DNA of 64,000 bases from Hemibagrus wyckioides (Eukaryota; Chordata; Actinopteri; Siluriformes; Bagridae): assembly GCF_019097595.1 (NCBI RefSeq), contig NC_080712.1, positions 26,762,646 to 26,826,645 of the forward strand, read 5' to 3'. Position 1 is the stretch's first letter. Each line of letters opens with the position of its first letter. Shown here one piece after another: positions 1 to 12,290 of this stretch. The notes beneath the pieces are model-generated. The model ran no database searches, was not told the DNA's origin, and saw only the letters and a list, made by a program, of their open reading frames with translations. The position numbers were made by a program, and so were the translations under genes.

Positions 1-224
1 ATTTGGACCTTATTTAATGATCAGAAGGTTTCAATCCAACTCTCACACCTTTTTTACATTGTTTGTATGCACGCTTTAAAACATTTTTCCTCACTTGTTA
101 CTGATGGGTGGAATATTTCTGAGTTGTTGTACTGCACTACTATACTGAAGATTTTTTTTCTGCATATTTTTACTTTACTTGAGAAACCAAACAAACTTAG
201 GGTGTGTCTGAAATCGCGGATCAG

Positions 225-1005
225 TATCTCCTCTGATTCTGTACCTACCTCATTCGATTCAGTACCTACTGCACTTGATTCATTTCCTAATGCATTTGAT
301 TCAGTACCTACTGCATTCTATTAAGGTCCTACTGCATTTAATTCGGTACCTACTGCATTCGCTTCAGTTTCCTCCTGCATTCGATTCCGTTTCACCTGCA
401 TTCGATTCAGTTCCTACTGCATTCAATTCAGTATCTACTCCATTTGATTCAGTACCTACTGCATCTGATTCAGTAACTTCTGCTTTGATTCATTACTGTA
501 TTTAATTCAGTACCTTTTGCTTTTGATTCAGTACCTAATGAATTTGATTCAATACCTACTACATTCAATTCAGTTCTTACTGCATTTGATTCTGTACCTA
601 CTGCATTCAATTCAATACCTACTGTCTTTGATTTAATACCTGTATCTTTGATTCAGTACCTACTGCATTTGATTCTGTACCTACTGCATTCAATTCAATA
701 TCTGCTGCATTTGATTCTGTACCTACTGCATCTGATTCAGTACATTCTGCTTTGATTCATTACCTACTGCATTCAATTCAGTACCTTTTGCTTTTGATAC
801 AGTACCTAATGAATTTGATTCAATACCTACTACATCCAATTCAGTTCCTACTGCATTTGATTCAGTACCTACAGTATTTGATTCAGTACCTACTGCATTT
901 GATTCAGTACCTACTGCATTCAATTCAGTACCTACTGTATTTGATTTAGTACCTTCTTCTTTGATTCAGTACCTAATGCATTTGATTCAGTACCCTCTGC
1001 TTGGC
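225..1005. repeat. 21-bp minisatellite, about 37 copies, diverged
   Basis: Tandem copies of a 21-bp unit built on TTCAGTACCTACTGCAT with variable joining bases (TTGA, TCGA, TCAA). Copies differ by point changes and a few indels. A higher-order pattern is visible: the block starting near 461 recurs near 728, including the odd variants TACCTTTTGC (511 and 782) and CTAATGAATTTG. Because 21 is a multiple of three, several frames stay open by chance. On the minus strand this gives an Asn-Ala-Val-Gly-Thr-Glu-Ser heptad repeat over about 723-923. No start context, splice sites or neighbouring exons suggest that it is translated. Confidence 0.93.
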
Positions 1006-2246
1006 TGCTGATACAGTGTGTATGTCTGTATACAATCCATTCATGCCACATCCGCCATGATGGCATTATCATGTGACGTTAAAAAAAATCGCAACTGTTT
1101 TGTCTTGTTTAAAAAGTCAACAAATGAACAGTTTACTCTGCAGTTGTTAAACAAGTACATTTTACAAGGAACGGTTTAATACCTATAGCACTTACAAAGA
1201 GCCGACATGCAGCCTTCCGCCAGCTTTACCATATGAGAAAGCACAGTGTGCATTTGTTTTATACAAGCAGACATCCAGGTATTTCTCACCTACTGTTTTA
1301 GGAATACTGAGAATTCAGACCTACTACTCTTTTGGCATACTGCTTTTCTACTGCCTACGGTATAAAATGGTATTAGAGATATTTAGACACAGCTTTAGAG
1401 AGATTTAAAGAAGAACCTAAAGAAAACTTAAAGAAGTTTTCAGGCAAAATGGCATAACTGCATTAAAATGGAAATCACCTCAGTTTTAGAAAAATACTTT
1501 TAAAAATATATAAAGAAAGATAAGTTATTTACTTTTTAATACTTGAATACTTTTAGTATAGTAGCAATTTGTTTGTTTATTAAAAATGTTTCTACTTTTT
1601 AGACAAAAATACAATGTAAAAGTCCCCATTCAGGCTAAATTGCTGACATCATAATGAAATGTTTATTTTTCTAAATCCCCCAAACTGTATTGAACCATAA
1701 CAGAGTCAAATAATCTGTGTAATTGCAGAAAGAGTCAAAAATAGCATACTATTGGGAAAAAAATGTTACTGAGGTCTTGCTGAACGCAGCTCTTATTGTT
1801 CCATGATCCTGCTTGTTATGAGAACTTAACGTCTAAATCCAGCTTGTGTACGTTCACCCGGACTCACACGATATGGGAAAATAATGCTGCCTTCTCCTGC
1901 AAAATGAAACTTGGCTCAGTTTTTGTAATAAACATGAACAATAGTTTTTAATAAGCACTTCATATAACTGAGATTAAGCTTCAAGTTATTTGGACTTGAT
2001 GCTATAGTAGTGTAAAAAAAAATACATGCTGTGTGGCTTTAAAAATGACTTGCATTATTATATGGAGTTCTTAAGAAGAACAAAAAGGAAAAAGAATGAT
2101 TTGATTAAATATAATTTTTATTTGTTGAAATGTTATTTCTCAAGACATTATATTATGGTAGCTAAAATATTTTTTCCCATTTATATGATCAAAAAAATAT
2201 CACCAAAAAATGCAATCGAGAATTGTAATTAACTTAACGATGAAAT
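1006..2246. other. Unassigned AT-rich intergenic DNA
   Basis: No credible gene, RNA or transposon was recognised. The stretch is AT-rich with short A and T runs. Open frames here are short and have A/T-biased composition with many Lys, Phe and Ile codons. Confidence 0.5.
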
Positions 2247-2336
2247 GAATCAATACTGAACGAATCAATGGTGAATGAATCAATTTTGAATAAATCAGTG
2301 TTGAATGAATCAATTTTGAAGGAATCAATGTTGAGT
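2247..2336. repeat. 15-bp tandem repeat, six copies
   Basis: Six consecutive 15-bp units of the form GAATCAATNNTGAAT (for example GAATCAATGGTGAAT, then GAATCAATTTTGAAT). The array is read directly from the sequence. Confidence 0.9.
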
Positions 2337-3394
2337 GCCATTTGAATAAATTACGACCTCACAATTATTTTAAATGAATTCAGATTTGATTTTCTGAGAT
2401 GTTTCAATTTCACACAGTAATTTCTTAGAATAATTTCTAAGTTTTAACATCCCTACTGAATAGATATAAAAAAGAAGAAGAAATTTTAAACCATTATAAG
2501 ATAAAAATGTATGTCAGTATATTTCATTCACAAATCCATACCTAATAAGATATATAAGCCCATTGTTCTATTGGTGCTGAAAGCCCTAATTATCTTCCAA
2601 GGATTTATTATTGTACCTTTCAGCCAAAGGGAATGGTCTATTAGGACAGGATTCACACTGCCCCATGCTTTTAGGAAGTAGGCATGAAGAGGACAGTGAA
2701 TGGCATCATTGCTAGACTGGAATAGTTTCTAAATATTCCACAGCCTCCGAGTTTTAAAGCAAATGACTGGAATTAAATTGAACAAAAATCTGGCAGTATG
2801 TAAGTGCAGGATAACATCAGCCTAACGTCAGAAATATGTCTGAAATAATTGTTTCCCACGCAAAGCAAAAACTGCTGGGAAAATGACGGAAAACATCTTT
2901 TTATTTTTTATTTTTACGAAGCTGAAATTTGCTGGGCTAGTTTCAAGTCTTTCGTGTGGTTCTTGAGCTTCAGTTCAGCTGGAAATTTTTGCTGAACCCT
3001 GCTGGCAACTTTTTTTAATTGCCTCAAACGCAGTTGTACAAGGGTGCATTCAATCCAGAAATGCTCAAAATCCAGCTGTTAACCTCTAAACTGAATGATT
3101 GTCTTGTTGTTAAATCTCTCCCTCTTATAACTTTAACCTTTTTTTTCTTTTTTACCAGTACACTGGCGTTTAAAATCGACTTACGGGACATTTTCAATCA
3201 GTAGAAATAAATGAATTATTTTAGACTGATATAAGAACTCTCTCTGTTGGATAACCTTTTAGACGCTTCTGAACAAGCACTTGGGGCATCTCAGAGAGCA
3301 GAAATGGGTTTGAAATCATTTACTTTAAAAATGTTTATGAATATATTGCTCTGAGCAATTCCTATTGGCTAGGAAAAAAACAGAAATACTTATT
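2337..3394. other. Intergenic DNA with a high-complexity block
   Basis: No gene is recognised. The part at 2555-2900 is less repetitive and less AT-skewed than its surroundings, with homeodomain-like TAAT and ATTA cores. It is a weak candidate for a conserved non-coding element. The rest is ordinary AT-rich sequence. Confidence 0.3.
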
Positions 3395-3950
3395 AAAAAG
3401 TACACAGTTCTTCTGGCAATCACCAAACCCGGACCCGTCCATCGGATTGCCAGACTGAGAAGCGTGATTTGTCACTCTAGAGAACACATCACTACTAGTC
3501 CAGTGGCTGCATGTGTTACACCACTGCATCTGACGCTTTGCATTGCACTTGGTGATGTAAGGCTGGGATGCAGCTGCTCGGACATGAAAACCCATTTCAT
3601 GAAGCTCTCTATGCACTGTCCTTGAACTAATCTGAAAGTCACATGAAGTTTTGAAGTCTGTAGCTATTGACTCTGCAGAAAGTTGGTGACTTCTGAGTAC
3701 TGTGCTGACCCCACTCTGTGATTTTACGTGGCCTACCGCTTTGTGGCTGAGTTGTTATTGTTCCCAATTGCTTCCACTTTGTTATAATACCACTAACAGT
3801 TGACCGTGGAATGTTTAGTAGTGAGGAAATTTCACAAATAGACTTGTTGCACAGGTGGCCTATCATGATAAGCATAGGTGCTTGATTTTATATAACACCT
3901 GAATTCAGTGATTTGGAGGGGTGTCCAAAAACTTTAAGCAATATAGTGTA
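3395..3950 (-). pseudogene. Tc1-like transposase remnant, truncated
   Basis: Minus-strand translation of 3875-3640 reads like the N-terminal helix-turn-helix region of a Tc1/mariner transposase: ISSLLNIPRSTVSGIITKWK, then a QSGRPRKIT linker typical of the family. Further along the minus strand, around 3480-3425, a different frame gives SDKSRFSVWQSDGRVRVW. This resembles the catalytic-core stretch around the first DDE Asp. Frames are interrupted by stops, and the second half of the transposase is absent. The outer end around 3905-3945 (GGGGTGTCCAAAAACTTT) looks like a terminal inverted repeat arm. The copy is dead, with no intact coding capacity. Confidence 0.8.
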
Positions 3951-5264
3951 GCATGATGACTTCTTGAATTAAATTTTGTTCGAGGCTATATTGTAATTGG
4001 GCTATCTAGACCTGCCTTCTTCTGGAAGCTTCTTCTTCCTTTTGGAGCTTCCTGCACTGCACTTGTGACGCACCTTCTGCTCGTACCCTGAACATTACAC
4101 GTTTTGCTTTAGTGAGTATTCTCACTTTGATACTGTAGACTCAGCTGTGCATACCTAATACTAATACTAAACTTTTTTCTTCACATTTACTACTGATTTA
4201 CTTTATAGCAATTACAGAAGAGAAATGATTTATAACCCGAGTAACCATCCGATATCACCTAGAAGAGGCTGGCTTTCCTTTTGAGTCTGGTTCTTCTCAA
4301 GGTTTCTTCCTTGTTTCACATCTCCAAAAGCGAAAATGCCACATGTGTGTGATCTGAGGCTTTTGTGAGATCCCCAAGCACCGCTACTTTAAGTGAAACA
4401 GGCAGTTGGGAAAGCTCCACTTTGAATCGAAAGTCATTAGCGAGCAGAAAGGAGTCATGCTCCATTAAACCACTCCAGTCAGTGCAAGTCTCGGGGAAAG
4501 CTGTGGAGCATGCTGGGAAGCGTGCAAGCTCCTCCGTTTGCATCAGGAAATCAAAGACTGCTTCTTACTGTAGGTGTAACATTACTGAACGGTCTAGAGT
4601 GACTGAGTGTAACAGAATACATTAAAGTTTGAATAAACTGTAATCTAGATCTTCTGAGAAGTTCTTTATATCAATATATTTGCTTTGTGATTTGTAGTTT
4701 TAGTTTTTTTGTAAAAGGAATGAATGATAAATCTTCTTGAATGTCTTGGAATCTAATCATCTGGACATTTTTTTTTGGAGGAAAATAAAACAGGATGCTT
4801 TCCAGGCACTGACCTGAGCAGTTAAGGGTTAAGTGTCATGCTTGAGGGTCCAACAGCGGTTTTCTGGCACACATGGGATTTGAAATCTCACTTGAAACCT
4901 TAACACCAGAGCCACCAATATACTGTATACACACATTACTGCTTCTCGCTTCAGTATTTTTGTCTTATCTTTGTCTTTATCATACATTATGTTACCGACC
5001 TGACTCTTACATACACTGTTCCAGAAATTTCTAGAAGAATAAAGTGGTTTCAGGGCAGACGTGTGGAATCTGTATTCATGTAGAATTCTCTTTTTTTTCC
5101 CCACTCCAAAGCAGCCAGCTCTCGCTGTTCATGCTGCACCACAGGGCAGAACAACACACACCTACCCTACAGACTGCTGTGATTGACAGAAGAGAGAGAG
5201 AAAGAGCGCATTCATAGAGCATGATAAGTTCTGATCTCTTAGCTCCTAGCCACAGATGGCTGTT
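3951..5264. other. Intergenic DNA with short repeat fragments
   Basis: No gene is seen. Around 4285-4320 is a short antisense piece resembling the interspersed repeat at 12300-12540 (GGTTCTTCTCAAGGTTTCTT). Around 4822-4925 is a segment like the tRNA-type repeat tails elsewhere in the window (GGTCCAACAGCGG, then CCTTAACACCAGAGCCACCA). The remainder is unassigned. Confidence 0.4.
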
Positions 5265-5480
5265 AAGGATTGTTCGCATTGCGCTTAACCCTGGGTTATC
5301 ATCGTTCTCAACACCGTTTTGAACCCTGTGTAGAGAAGCGCTTCACATTTGTAATTTAAAAGCAGGGTTAGCACCGTAGGGGTTATGAAACTCTGCTCTG
5401 AAGCTGGTTTAGCAAGGCTTTTACAGTTTTAACCCTGTATTACAGTGCTGAACATTTAGAGTGTGAAATGATGCAGTGTT
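5265..5480. mobile_element. Possible non-autonomous DNA transposon fragment
   Basis: Repeated AACCCTGGGTTA, AACCCTGTG and AACCCTGTAT-type strings occur in both orientations around GGGTTAGCACCGTAGGGGTT. They resemble a class of short fish DNA elements with AACCCTG-rich ends. No terminal repeats or target duplication could be fixed, so the class is uncertain. Confidence 0.35.
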
Positions 5481-7235
5481 TTATTATGCCAGGTTACAGC
5501 TGCCACAATGACGAGCAACAGATTCGGAAATGTAATTGTGCCTCATAGGTCACAAAAACCCTGGGTGTTGTGTAAACATTAGAGAAAAATAATGTTGAGA
5601 AAAATGATGTCAGATGGTGAAAAATAGTTAGGGCAAAGAGTCAATTGGAAGCTTTTTTCCCTCAAACTTTATACTGAACTGAAATTCAGGGTTATTACGG
5701 ACTGTGCTGTAAAGTTTGTGGCATGACCGAGAATTTCAGGAACTGAAAGTTTGTAAAATTTAAAAAATGGCATAATCTGTAGTTTCCCATAGTTTAATTT
5801 CTCACGCTTCAGGTTTAAAAACCCAAGACTATATGTGTGATTTTTTTTCTAATGCTGCTAAAAATGGAGGCTCAGAGTTAAGGCTTCAGGCTGCTGATTG
5901 GAAAGTTCATATCCCAGCAAGAGCCTTAACCCATAACTCCTCATCTCTTTGTAAATGGTACAATATAATGAAATGTTCCGTGTTCTTTTCTAGTGTTGAT
6001 TTTAAAAGACGTCGACGGTCACAGTTGTTTGAAACAAAATGTGCTGATTCGAAGTGTGTACTCAAACCTACACTTCGTAAAACGTATAAAAGACACGGAA
6101 TACTGGCAAGACGCTTTCCTCTCCCTCTGCATCCCAGATCAGCAGAGAGATCTTGAAGCCTCTGAGAAATTCCACTCGGTATTAAACCATGGCATCAATA
6201 ATCCCAACCAAATATGGAGCTCTCTCGGTAGGTTCTTCTCCTTTCCCACTTTATGATGTGCCGCGGGTTCAGACCTCAAAATTAGAGTGGATTGATCCCA
6301 AACCTCTTTCCGCTTCGGGGCTTGCATTCCACTTCCCCAGTGGCTGCGGCTTTTGGAGAGCAGCGCGTCGGATCTTCAAGGTCCAGATTATGTGGGGATG
6401 ACTTTCCCTCCGAAGTGCGTGAGTGAGACGACTTAAGAAGTCTTCCAGCAGCTCGCTTGCTGTGTTTTCCAAAGCAAAGCCTAGAGGCTCAGCCTGCCAA
6501 ACTCAACAAACACTCTACTTTGTACTGTTAGCCTTTCTTCATTGTACCTTTTGTAAATATTGATCAGAGTATGCCATTTTTTTCCCCTCTCACAAAATCT
6601 TTCACTCGACGATAATATCTAGATATTCCTTATCCTTTTATCCTTTTTATAAGACTGCTGCTGCTTTCTTTCTTACATAGCTCCAGTAAACCTCTAGCCA
6701 GATTTTCATGACCCCAGAACTAGACAGAGACTCCAAAAACACCACAATAATTGTCTCACTTTCCCAGCAAACCTCTTTGTTTGCCCATTTAAAGCTAATT
6801 TGAAGAGGTCAGTGTTAGCCTTAGCAAAAATCTGTTGCTGGCAGGGGAGCGTTCTCAGAAAATATTCTCCGCTCTGAGTAATAGAAACCTCAGCCACAAA
6901 TCCTTGCCTTGGCCTAAATATTTGCTGAATGCACGAAAAAACAGCAAGAGTTGAACAAAGTGAAAAGGGAGAGTGCAGAGAAGGAGGGAGGGGAGAAAAA
7001 AAAAGACATGGTGGCCTGCCATGCAAATTAAATGCAGATTCTGTATATGACTTTTTTTTGCGCATGTGTGTCATTAAAGGAGGGGGAAAGCAAAGGATGA
7101 AAAATGGAGAGAAATAAACAGAGAGAAACTGGCAGAGGACAATGTTTCACTTGGCGGTGAGTGGTGCTGTATGGTTACAGCCCAGCCATTACCCAGGAAT
7201 TCTGAGTGAAGGAGGGAGAAAAAAAAAGTCCCTGA

Positions 7236-7238
<3 letters not shown>
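5481..7238. other. Intergenic DNA, no gene recognised
   Basis: Several open frames of 60-122 codons occur on both strands, but they overlap one another, lack splice or domain support and differ in composition from real exons. The block at 6030-6480 is of normal complexity and GC content, but I recognise no protein in it. Confidence 0.4.

Positions 7239-7274
<36 letters not shown>
7239..7274. repeat. (CT)n microsatellite
   Basis: Uninterrupted CT dinucleotide run, followed by CACTCTCACTC. Confidence 0.95.
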
Positions 7275-7281
<7 letters not shown>

Positions 7282-8218
7282 ACTCCCATTTTCCTTTTTC
7301 TTTTTCCATTTGTATCCAGAACTTCAGGCGATTAAAAGGCGATTAGGATTCATTTACGAGCCCTAAAAGAAACAGCACGTGATGCTGAGAGGGACGTTTT
7401 AAGGGGTGCGCAATCAGAAACGTGGAGTTCTGATCGCTGCTCTGATCGCCCAAATCAAGAGCAAATGTAACACTTGTGTGCACCTCTGATGCCTGCTGCC
7501 AAAACTTCTAAACGTACAAACGAAAGAAACTAAAACTTTCATACACATAACTGAGGGTTGCTGGTTCCTTTATATGACAATTGTGTATATACAATACAGA
7601 GCATTTTTCCCCCTTAGGATTTTCTTGCTTGGAGTATGATGGAGGCCTGCAGACTCTTAGATTTACTGTCTGGTAAACATGTCATTGGGGAAAATGGGCT
7701 CCAATAGAAGAAACCGCATTTCAAGGACAGCCAAAATGGATGGACCCCGCGCAATCAGAAACACATGGCTACTGTTACCCGTTGTAAAACCCGGTCTAGA
7801 AGCTGCGCATACTTACAAACGTACTCAGATCTATATGGCTTAAGCTTCATAGACGGTCATAAATCTAAAAGTTATCCTTCCTTCAGTAGCTCCATCCTGC
7901 TACTCCTGCTTTATTTCATGTAAAACGTTAGTAGGTGACAATAGATGATTTTACAAGTCCGAATGTAGTCCTGCTGCTTCCGAAGACTAATGTCATCATG
8001 ATCAGATCGTACTGATCAGGAGTTTGATCTACATAAATCAAATGCACTAACAAAAATATTTTAAAATGAAGTGAGATAAAATTGGTCTGAAAAGCATTGG
8101 ATTATTTAAATCATGACTACTTTAAATAATGATGGGTTCTTAGCCTTTTTTTTAAAAAAGAAGCCATGTCACAGAGGTTAACACTCCAGAGAGACAAACC
8201 ATAGAACCGTCTTTAAAG
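7275..8218. other. Intergenic DNA, no gene recognised
   Basis: No coding or repeat family was assigned. GCGCAATCAGAAAC appears twice (near 7408 and 7749), a short direct repeat of unknown meaning. Confidence 0.4.
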
Positions 8219-8505
8219 AGTGTACCATCCTTCTACTCATCCATCCTTTTACACACTTATTCCACACAAGGTCATGGGAATCCTGGCATCTATGCCAGGG
8301 GACTCAGGGGACACAGTGGACAGGATGCCAACCCATCACAGGGCACAATCACACACTGTGGACAGTTTAGAGGTGCCAGTCAGATTAGAAAGCATGTCAT
8401 TGGACTGGAGGAGGAAACTGGTGTACCTGGACGAAACCCCCAAAACAAAATTAGAAAACGCAAACCCAAAGGTACGAAGCAAAAATGCTAAGCACTAAGC
8501 CAAGA
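8219..8505 (-). repeat. L2-like retrotransposon 3' end, antisense
   Basis: The block contains the hallmarks of a common fish L2-type tail: CATCCATCC, a GGTCATGGGAATCCTGG stretch, GATGCCAACCCATCACAGGG and GACAGTTTAGAGGTGCCAGT, then a segment about a line of difference from a fresh copy. Only the 3' end is present and no reverse transcriptase is visible. Confidence 0.6.
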
Positions 8506-8589
8506 TGGCAACTAAAGAGAAACAAATATTGAGACATCAATGAACTTGGAATATAAAGATCATACAGTAGCATGTTGCAGGATTGGCTC

Positions 8590-8760
8590 AGTTGTTAACC
8601 TTCTGAATGAGGGATATAAAGACTGTACGAGAACCACTGTTGGGCACTTGAGTAAGACACTTAACCTTTAACCTAACAGCTGGATTGTGACTGGATTGTA
8701 TCAAGTCTCAAGTGTATTTCATTTGAGATAAAAATGTCTGCCAAATGCTTCTACATGATA
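8590..8760. repeat. Interspersed repeat tail (SINE-like)
   Basis: Contains GTTGGGCACTTGAGTAAGAC, CACTTAACCTTTAACC and GTCTGCCAAATGC in order. The same order appears at 34100-34195 (AGCAAAGCCCTTAACC, then CATCTGCCAAATGCC). These are two diverged copies of one dispersed family, probably tRNA-derived or LINE-mobilised. Confidence 0.5.
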
Positions 8761-10389
8761 TTCTCTTATACACTTTTATGGAAGATGGCTAGAAGAGTTC
8801 TTTGAATTGTACCACTGGGGGATTGGTGTCACTTCCTGTCCATGTAGAAACTTCTGTTGGTTGATAAAGAAGCTGTTTCTCTTAGAATGTGCTAGAACTT
8901 TGAGCAAAGCTCACAAGTTAACTCATTTCATACCTTAAATACTTTTGTAAATATTAAAATGTCTAAACATTGGTTTAGTTCAACATTTGGATTGATGATG
9001 ACCTTAGCTGTGATATACAGCATTACTGTATGCATTTTATGACACACATGAAATATGAAATTCTACCTTTTTTTTTTTTTTTTTTTGCACAAACCAAATT
9101 CAGATGCGGAATAATGAAATACAGAAGCCACCCCCAGCCTTGAGTCCAAAGTTTGCTCCCTTGAGCTTGGACCAGCTGTTAGTTAGAAGAGATTAGCTCA
9201 TCTCCTGTCAGCCTCTCTTAAGCCTTCTCTTCTCTCACTTAATGGAGGTGTGCAGTGATGGCGTGATCCCCTTGGAGAGAGCCCAGACGTCCTTCATCCA
9301 TCACGTCTACATCTTTCCACCGCCTCGCTGTGTCTCGCTGTCTCCCTGAGTCTTTTGATTTTAGAAAGATACATCCCCCCAAATTAATGGAGGAGAGAAG
9401 GTTTGCAGAGCGTGCAGACCTTGGATCCTTATTTTATTAAGCATAAAAGACTTGCCTTGTAGAGTCAACAGACTAGACAGTATGATGTACTCTTTTGGTT
9501 GAACATATTTTCCGAAATAGTGTCCTTGGCTTTTGAAAGTGGAGGAGGATGAATGGAGTTGGTACAGTTGTTTTATGCTAAAATGAACAATTAAACAGAC
9601 GAATTTGAAATGGAAATAATGGAATTAGAGACAGAAAGGAGAGTGAGAGAGTTGATGTGGCTAAATTTTGAGGTCATGGAAAGCTTCAAGGCTTGCCTTT
9701 AAGTTTAAAGCCATTTCTTAAATCGACTTATACTTCATAAAACATCCATGCCCTTGACTATGTGGCCAGCCAAGCTATTGTTTCTACCCACCCACAGCCC
9801 AGGTCTTTTCACAACAGTGGACGGCATCAGCCTCCGCGTGCCAAAGGCCTTGTGGCTCTGGTTTGGTTCCATTCAACTGTCCCATCTCATCAGAAAGCAC
9901 ATTTAGCATGGTGCATTCTTCCTTTTCACTAGCGCTTCGGGACAGACAAGGCACTTGACCATCTAGTTTTGTTGTCTGGTCCTGGCACACATTGAGAATG
10001 GACTGAAAAACAGGCAGAGTGCCCAGTGCTGTCGTTAGTGTTGGCCACACTGGTGAGAAATGTCATGTAGGGATAAGGATAACTCTAACCTTGACATCCC
10101 ACTCTTATTTTCAGTGTAGATATTAAAATTTGGTTGTGCCATTGAGTCTATACCTGGATATTAGAGCATTTCCGAGGGAGTGTTTTCTTTGAGTCACAAA
10201 TGTTCTTAGGCAGCTAGCAAGCCTGAATAACCTGACAGAAGTTCCAGGAGGACTTTTGGTTAAATGTCACAAAAAATTATAATTCAGTGTGCATACGTAA
10301 CATAGGCTTGACCATAATTGTGGCTAACCTGACTTGTTATTGTAGAAAAACTACTACAGAGCAGACTCTTATAGATATATACGGTATAT
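8761..10389. other. Intergenic DNA with a candidate conserved block
   Basis: No gene is seen. 9110-9350 is repeat-free and high in complexity compared with the AT-rich flanks, so it is a weak candidate regulatory block. A T run of about 20 sits at 9069-9088. Confidence 0.3.
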
Positions 10390-10918
10390 ACCCTGATCGG
10401 CCATAACATCAAAATACTGACAGGTGAGGAGAATCACATGGATTATCTCGATACACTGGCACCTATCAAGAGTGTGGGATACATTAGGAATCAAGTGAAC
10501 TGTCAGTTCTCAAAGTTGACATGTTGGAAGCAGGAAAAATTGGCAAGCATAAGGATCTGAGTGACTTTGATAAGGACCAAATTGTAATGGCTGGATGTCT
10601 GTCCAAAAATTGTTCAGGAATGGTTTGAGGAACACGATAAAGACTTCAAGGTGTTGACATGGCTGCCAGATTCCCCAGATCTCAATCGGATAGAGCATCT
10701 GTAGGATGTACTGCCAAACAAGTCAGATCCATGGAGGCCCCTCCTCACAACTTACAAAACTTACAGGATCTGTTGCTAATGTCTTGGTGCCAGAAACCAC
10801 ATCATACCTTCAGAGGTCTAGTGGAGTCCATGCCTCAATGGGTCAGAACTTTTGGCGGCACAAGCCGGACCAACACGCTATTAGGCAGGTGGTTTTAATG
10901 CTATGGCTGTTTTGAGTA
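10390..10918 (+). mobile_element. Internally deleted Tc1-like transposon
   Basis: The left end reads CTGATCGGCCATAACATC and the right end GGTTTTAATGCTATGGCTG. These are imperfect inverted arms flanked by TA-containing sequence, as expected for Tc1 insertion. The left part is the untranslated leader of the element (GGAAGCAGGAAAAATTGGCA, then GAGTGACTTTGATAAGG). It jumps abruptly near 10605 to the transposase 3' region, where AAAAATTGTTCAGGAATGGT and CCAGATCTCAATCGGATAGA encode degraded QEWFEEH and PDLNPIEHLW-like motifs. The middle of the transposase, including most of the catalytic core, is missing, and the reading frame is broken. It is a non-autonomous relic. Confidence 0.85.
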
Positions 10919-12290
10919 TATGCTCAGTGGTCTGTGCTTTGCAGACAAACCCTCCTCATACACAAATCTACAGAATTTAGAAGTTCTCCCTGTCTGATAG
11001 AACAATAAGAACATTCCAGAACAAATTAGAGAACAACTATCTGTTCAGAAAGACAAACTCTGTCACTCCTGAATCTATTTCCTCTTTCATAGATATTGAA
11101 CTATTTCGCTTTCTGACTTTGAGTTTGGATTGTTTACACCCACACACATGCTCTCCTCTGATTGGCTGCCAGCTTATTATTCATCCATGCCTTAAGGCGG
11201 AGATGACATATCTAAATTTACTCATGACATATGCCTATAAATGTCTCAACAAGTTTCTCAGTGCTGACTGTGGAAATCCTATTAGTGTATTAATCAGGGT
11301 GACTCAGAGCTCCTCAGGAATGCCACATTATACAGCATTTAGTCAATTATTAGGTTTTTTGTTTCTTTTTTTTTTAAACACTGTAGGACAGCAGACATGC
11401 TGTTTGATGCTTAAGAAAAGCAATAATCCCTGGACCACTGTCAACTCATCACATCATTGTCATAATGATCTGAGGGGTGCTGTGGGTTTTATGAAAGGCC
11501 TGTCACTCAGCTTGAATGGCAGGCAGAAGTAGTGTGGGAATCAGTGAAGTGGAAGGATGAGGCTGCAGTGGTGGGGAGGAAGTTTTACATGTTTATTACT
11601 CTCCCAGATCCGGCAGATTTCTAGAGGACATCAGCGAGAGATGATGATGATCATAATGATAATGATAATAATAATAAGCTATGGGGAGAGGGGGAGTTGA
11701 TGGTTGGTGTCAGCTTCCCCATGGCTCCTGCATTGTCTTTCTCCCTCATCACATGCTCTATGATGTACTTGATTGGCAGCTCATGTAGCAGTGCTATAAT
11801 GAGAAGAGGAACACATTAGCATTCTGATGACCAGGATGACAAAAAACACCACAGACCTCTATATTAAAATCAGAGTTAAGGAACTATTATGATGGAATTA
11901 GTTACTAATTTCTTCTACTGAAATTTGAACTCTTGCCAAAAAGGACAAGAAATCTATGAGCAGAGATTGTGGTTTTAATAAATACTAATATGTGATTGAA
12001 AAAGTATCACTAACAATTCATTTTTATACATCCATCATGATTTGATCCTATCCGGCGTAAAACTTGTGCCAAATCAAAACATGTGGACCAAATGATCCAC
12101 TGTAGCGACCCTGAACAGGGAGCAGCCGAAAGCTGAAAAAAACCCCCACCATGAAATCGCACCTGAACTGAGACTCAAACCTGCAGTCTTGTTAAGGTAC
12201 AACTGACAACTTTCACTACTCCATGATACAGACGATGGCACATGGCACAAGATGTAAAATTATAGTACATCCTATTGAGATTTTCTAACA
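10919..12290. other. Intergenic DNA, no gene recognised
   Basis: No gene is supported. A short imperfect (GATAAT/ATAATA)n patch lies at 11641-11678. The short sequence GCGACCCTGAACAGGGAGCAG at about 12106-12126 resembles the closing part of L2-like fish tails. Confidence 0.4.

Noticed and set aside
723..923. Heptad-repeat protein on the minus strand
   Set aside because: Explained by a 21-base minisatellite. There is no exon structure around it.
6706..7117. 122-codon minus-strand frame near a CT repeat
   Set aside because: No domain, and the composition is driven by purine-rich flanks. No splice partners were found.
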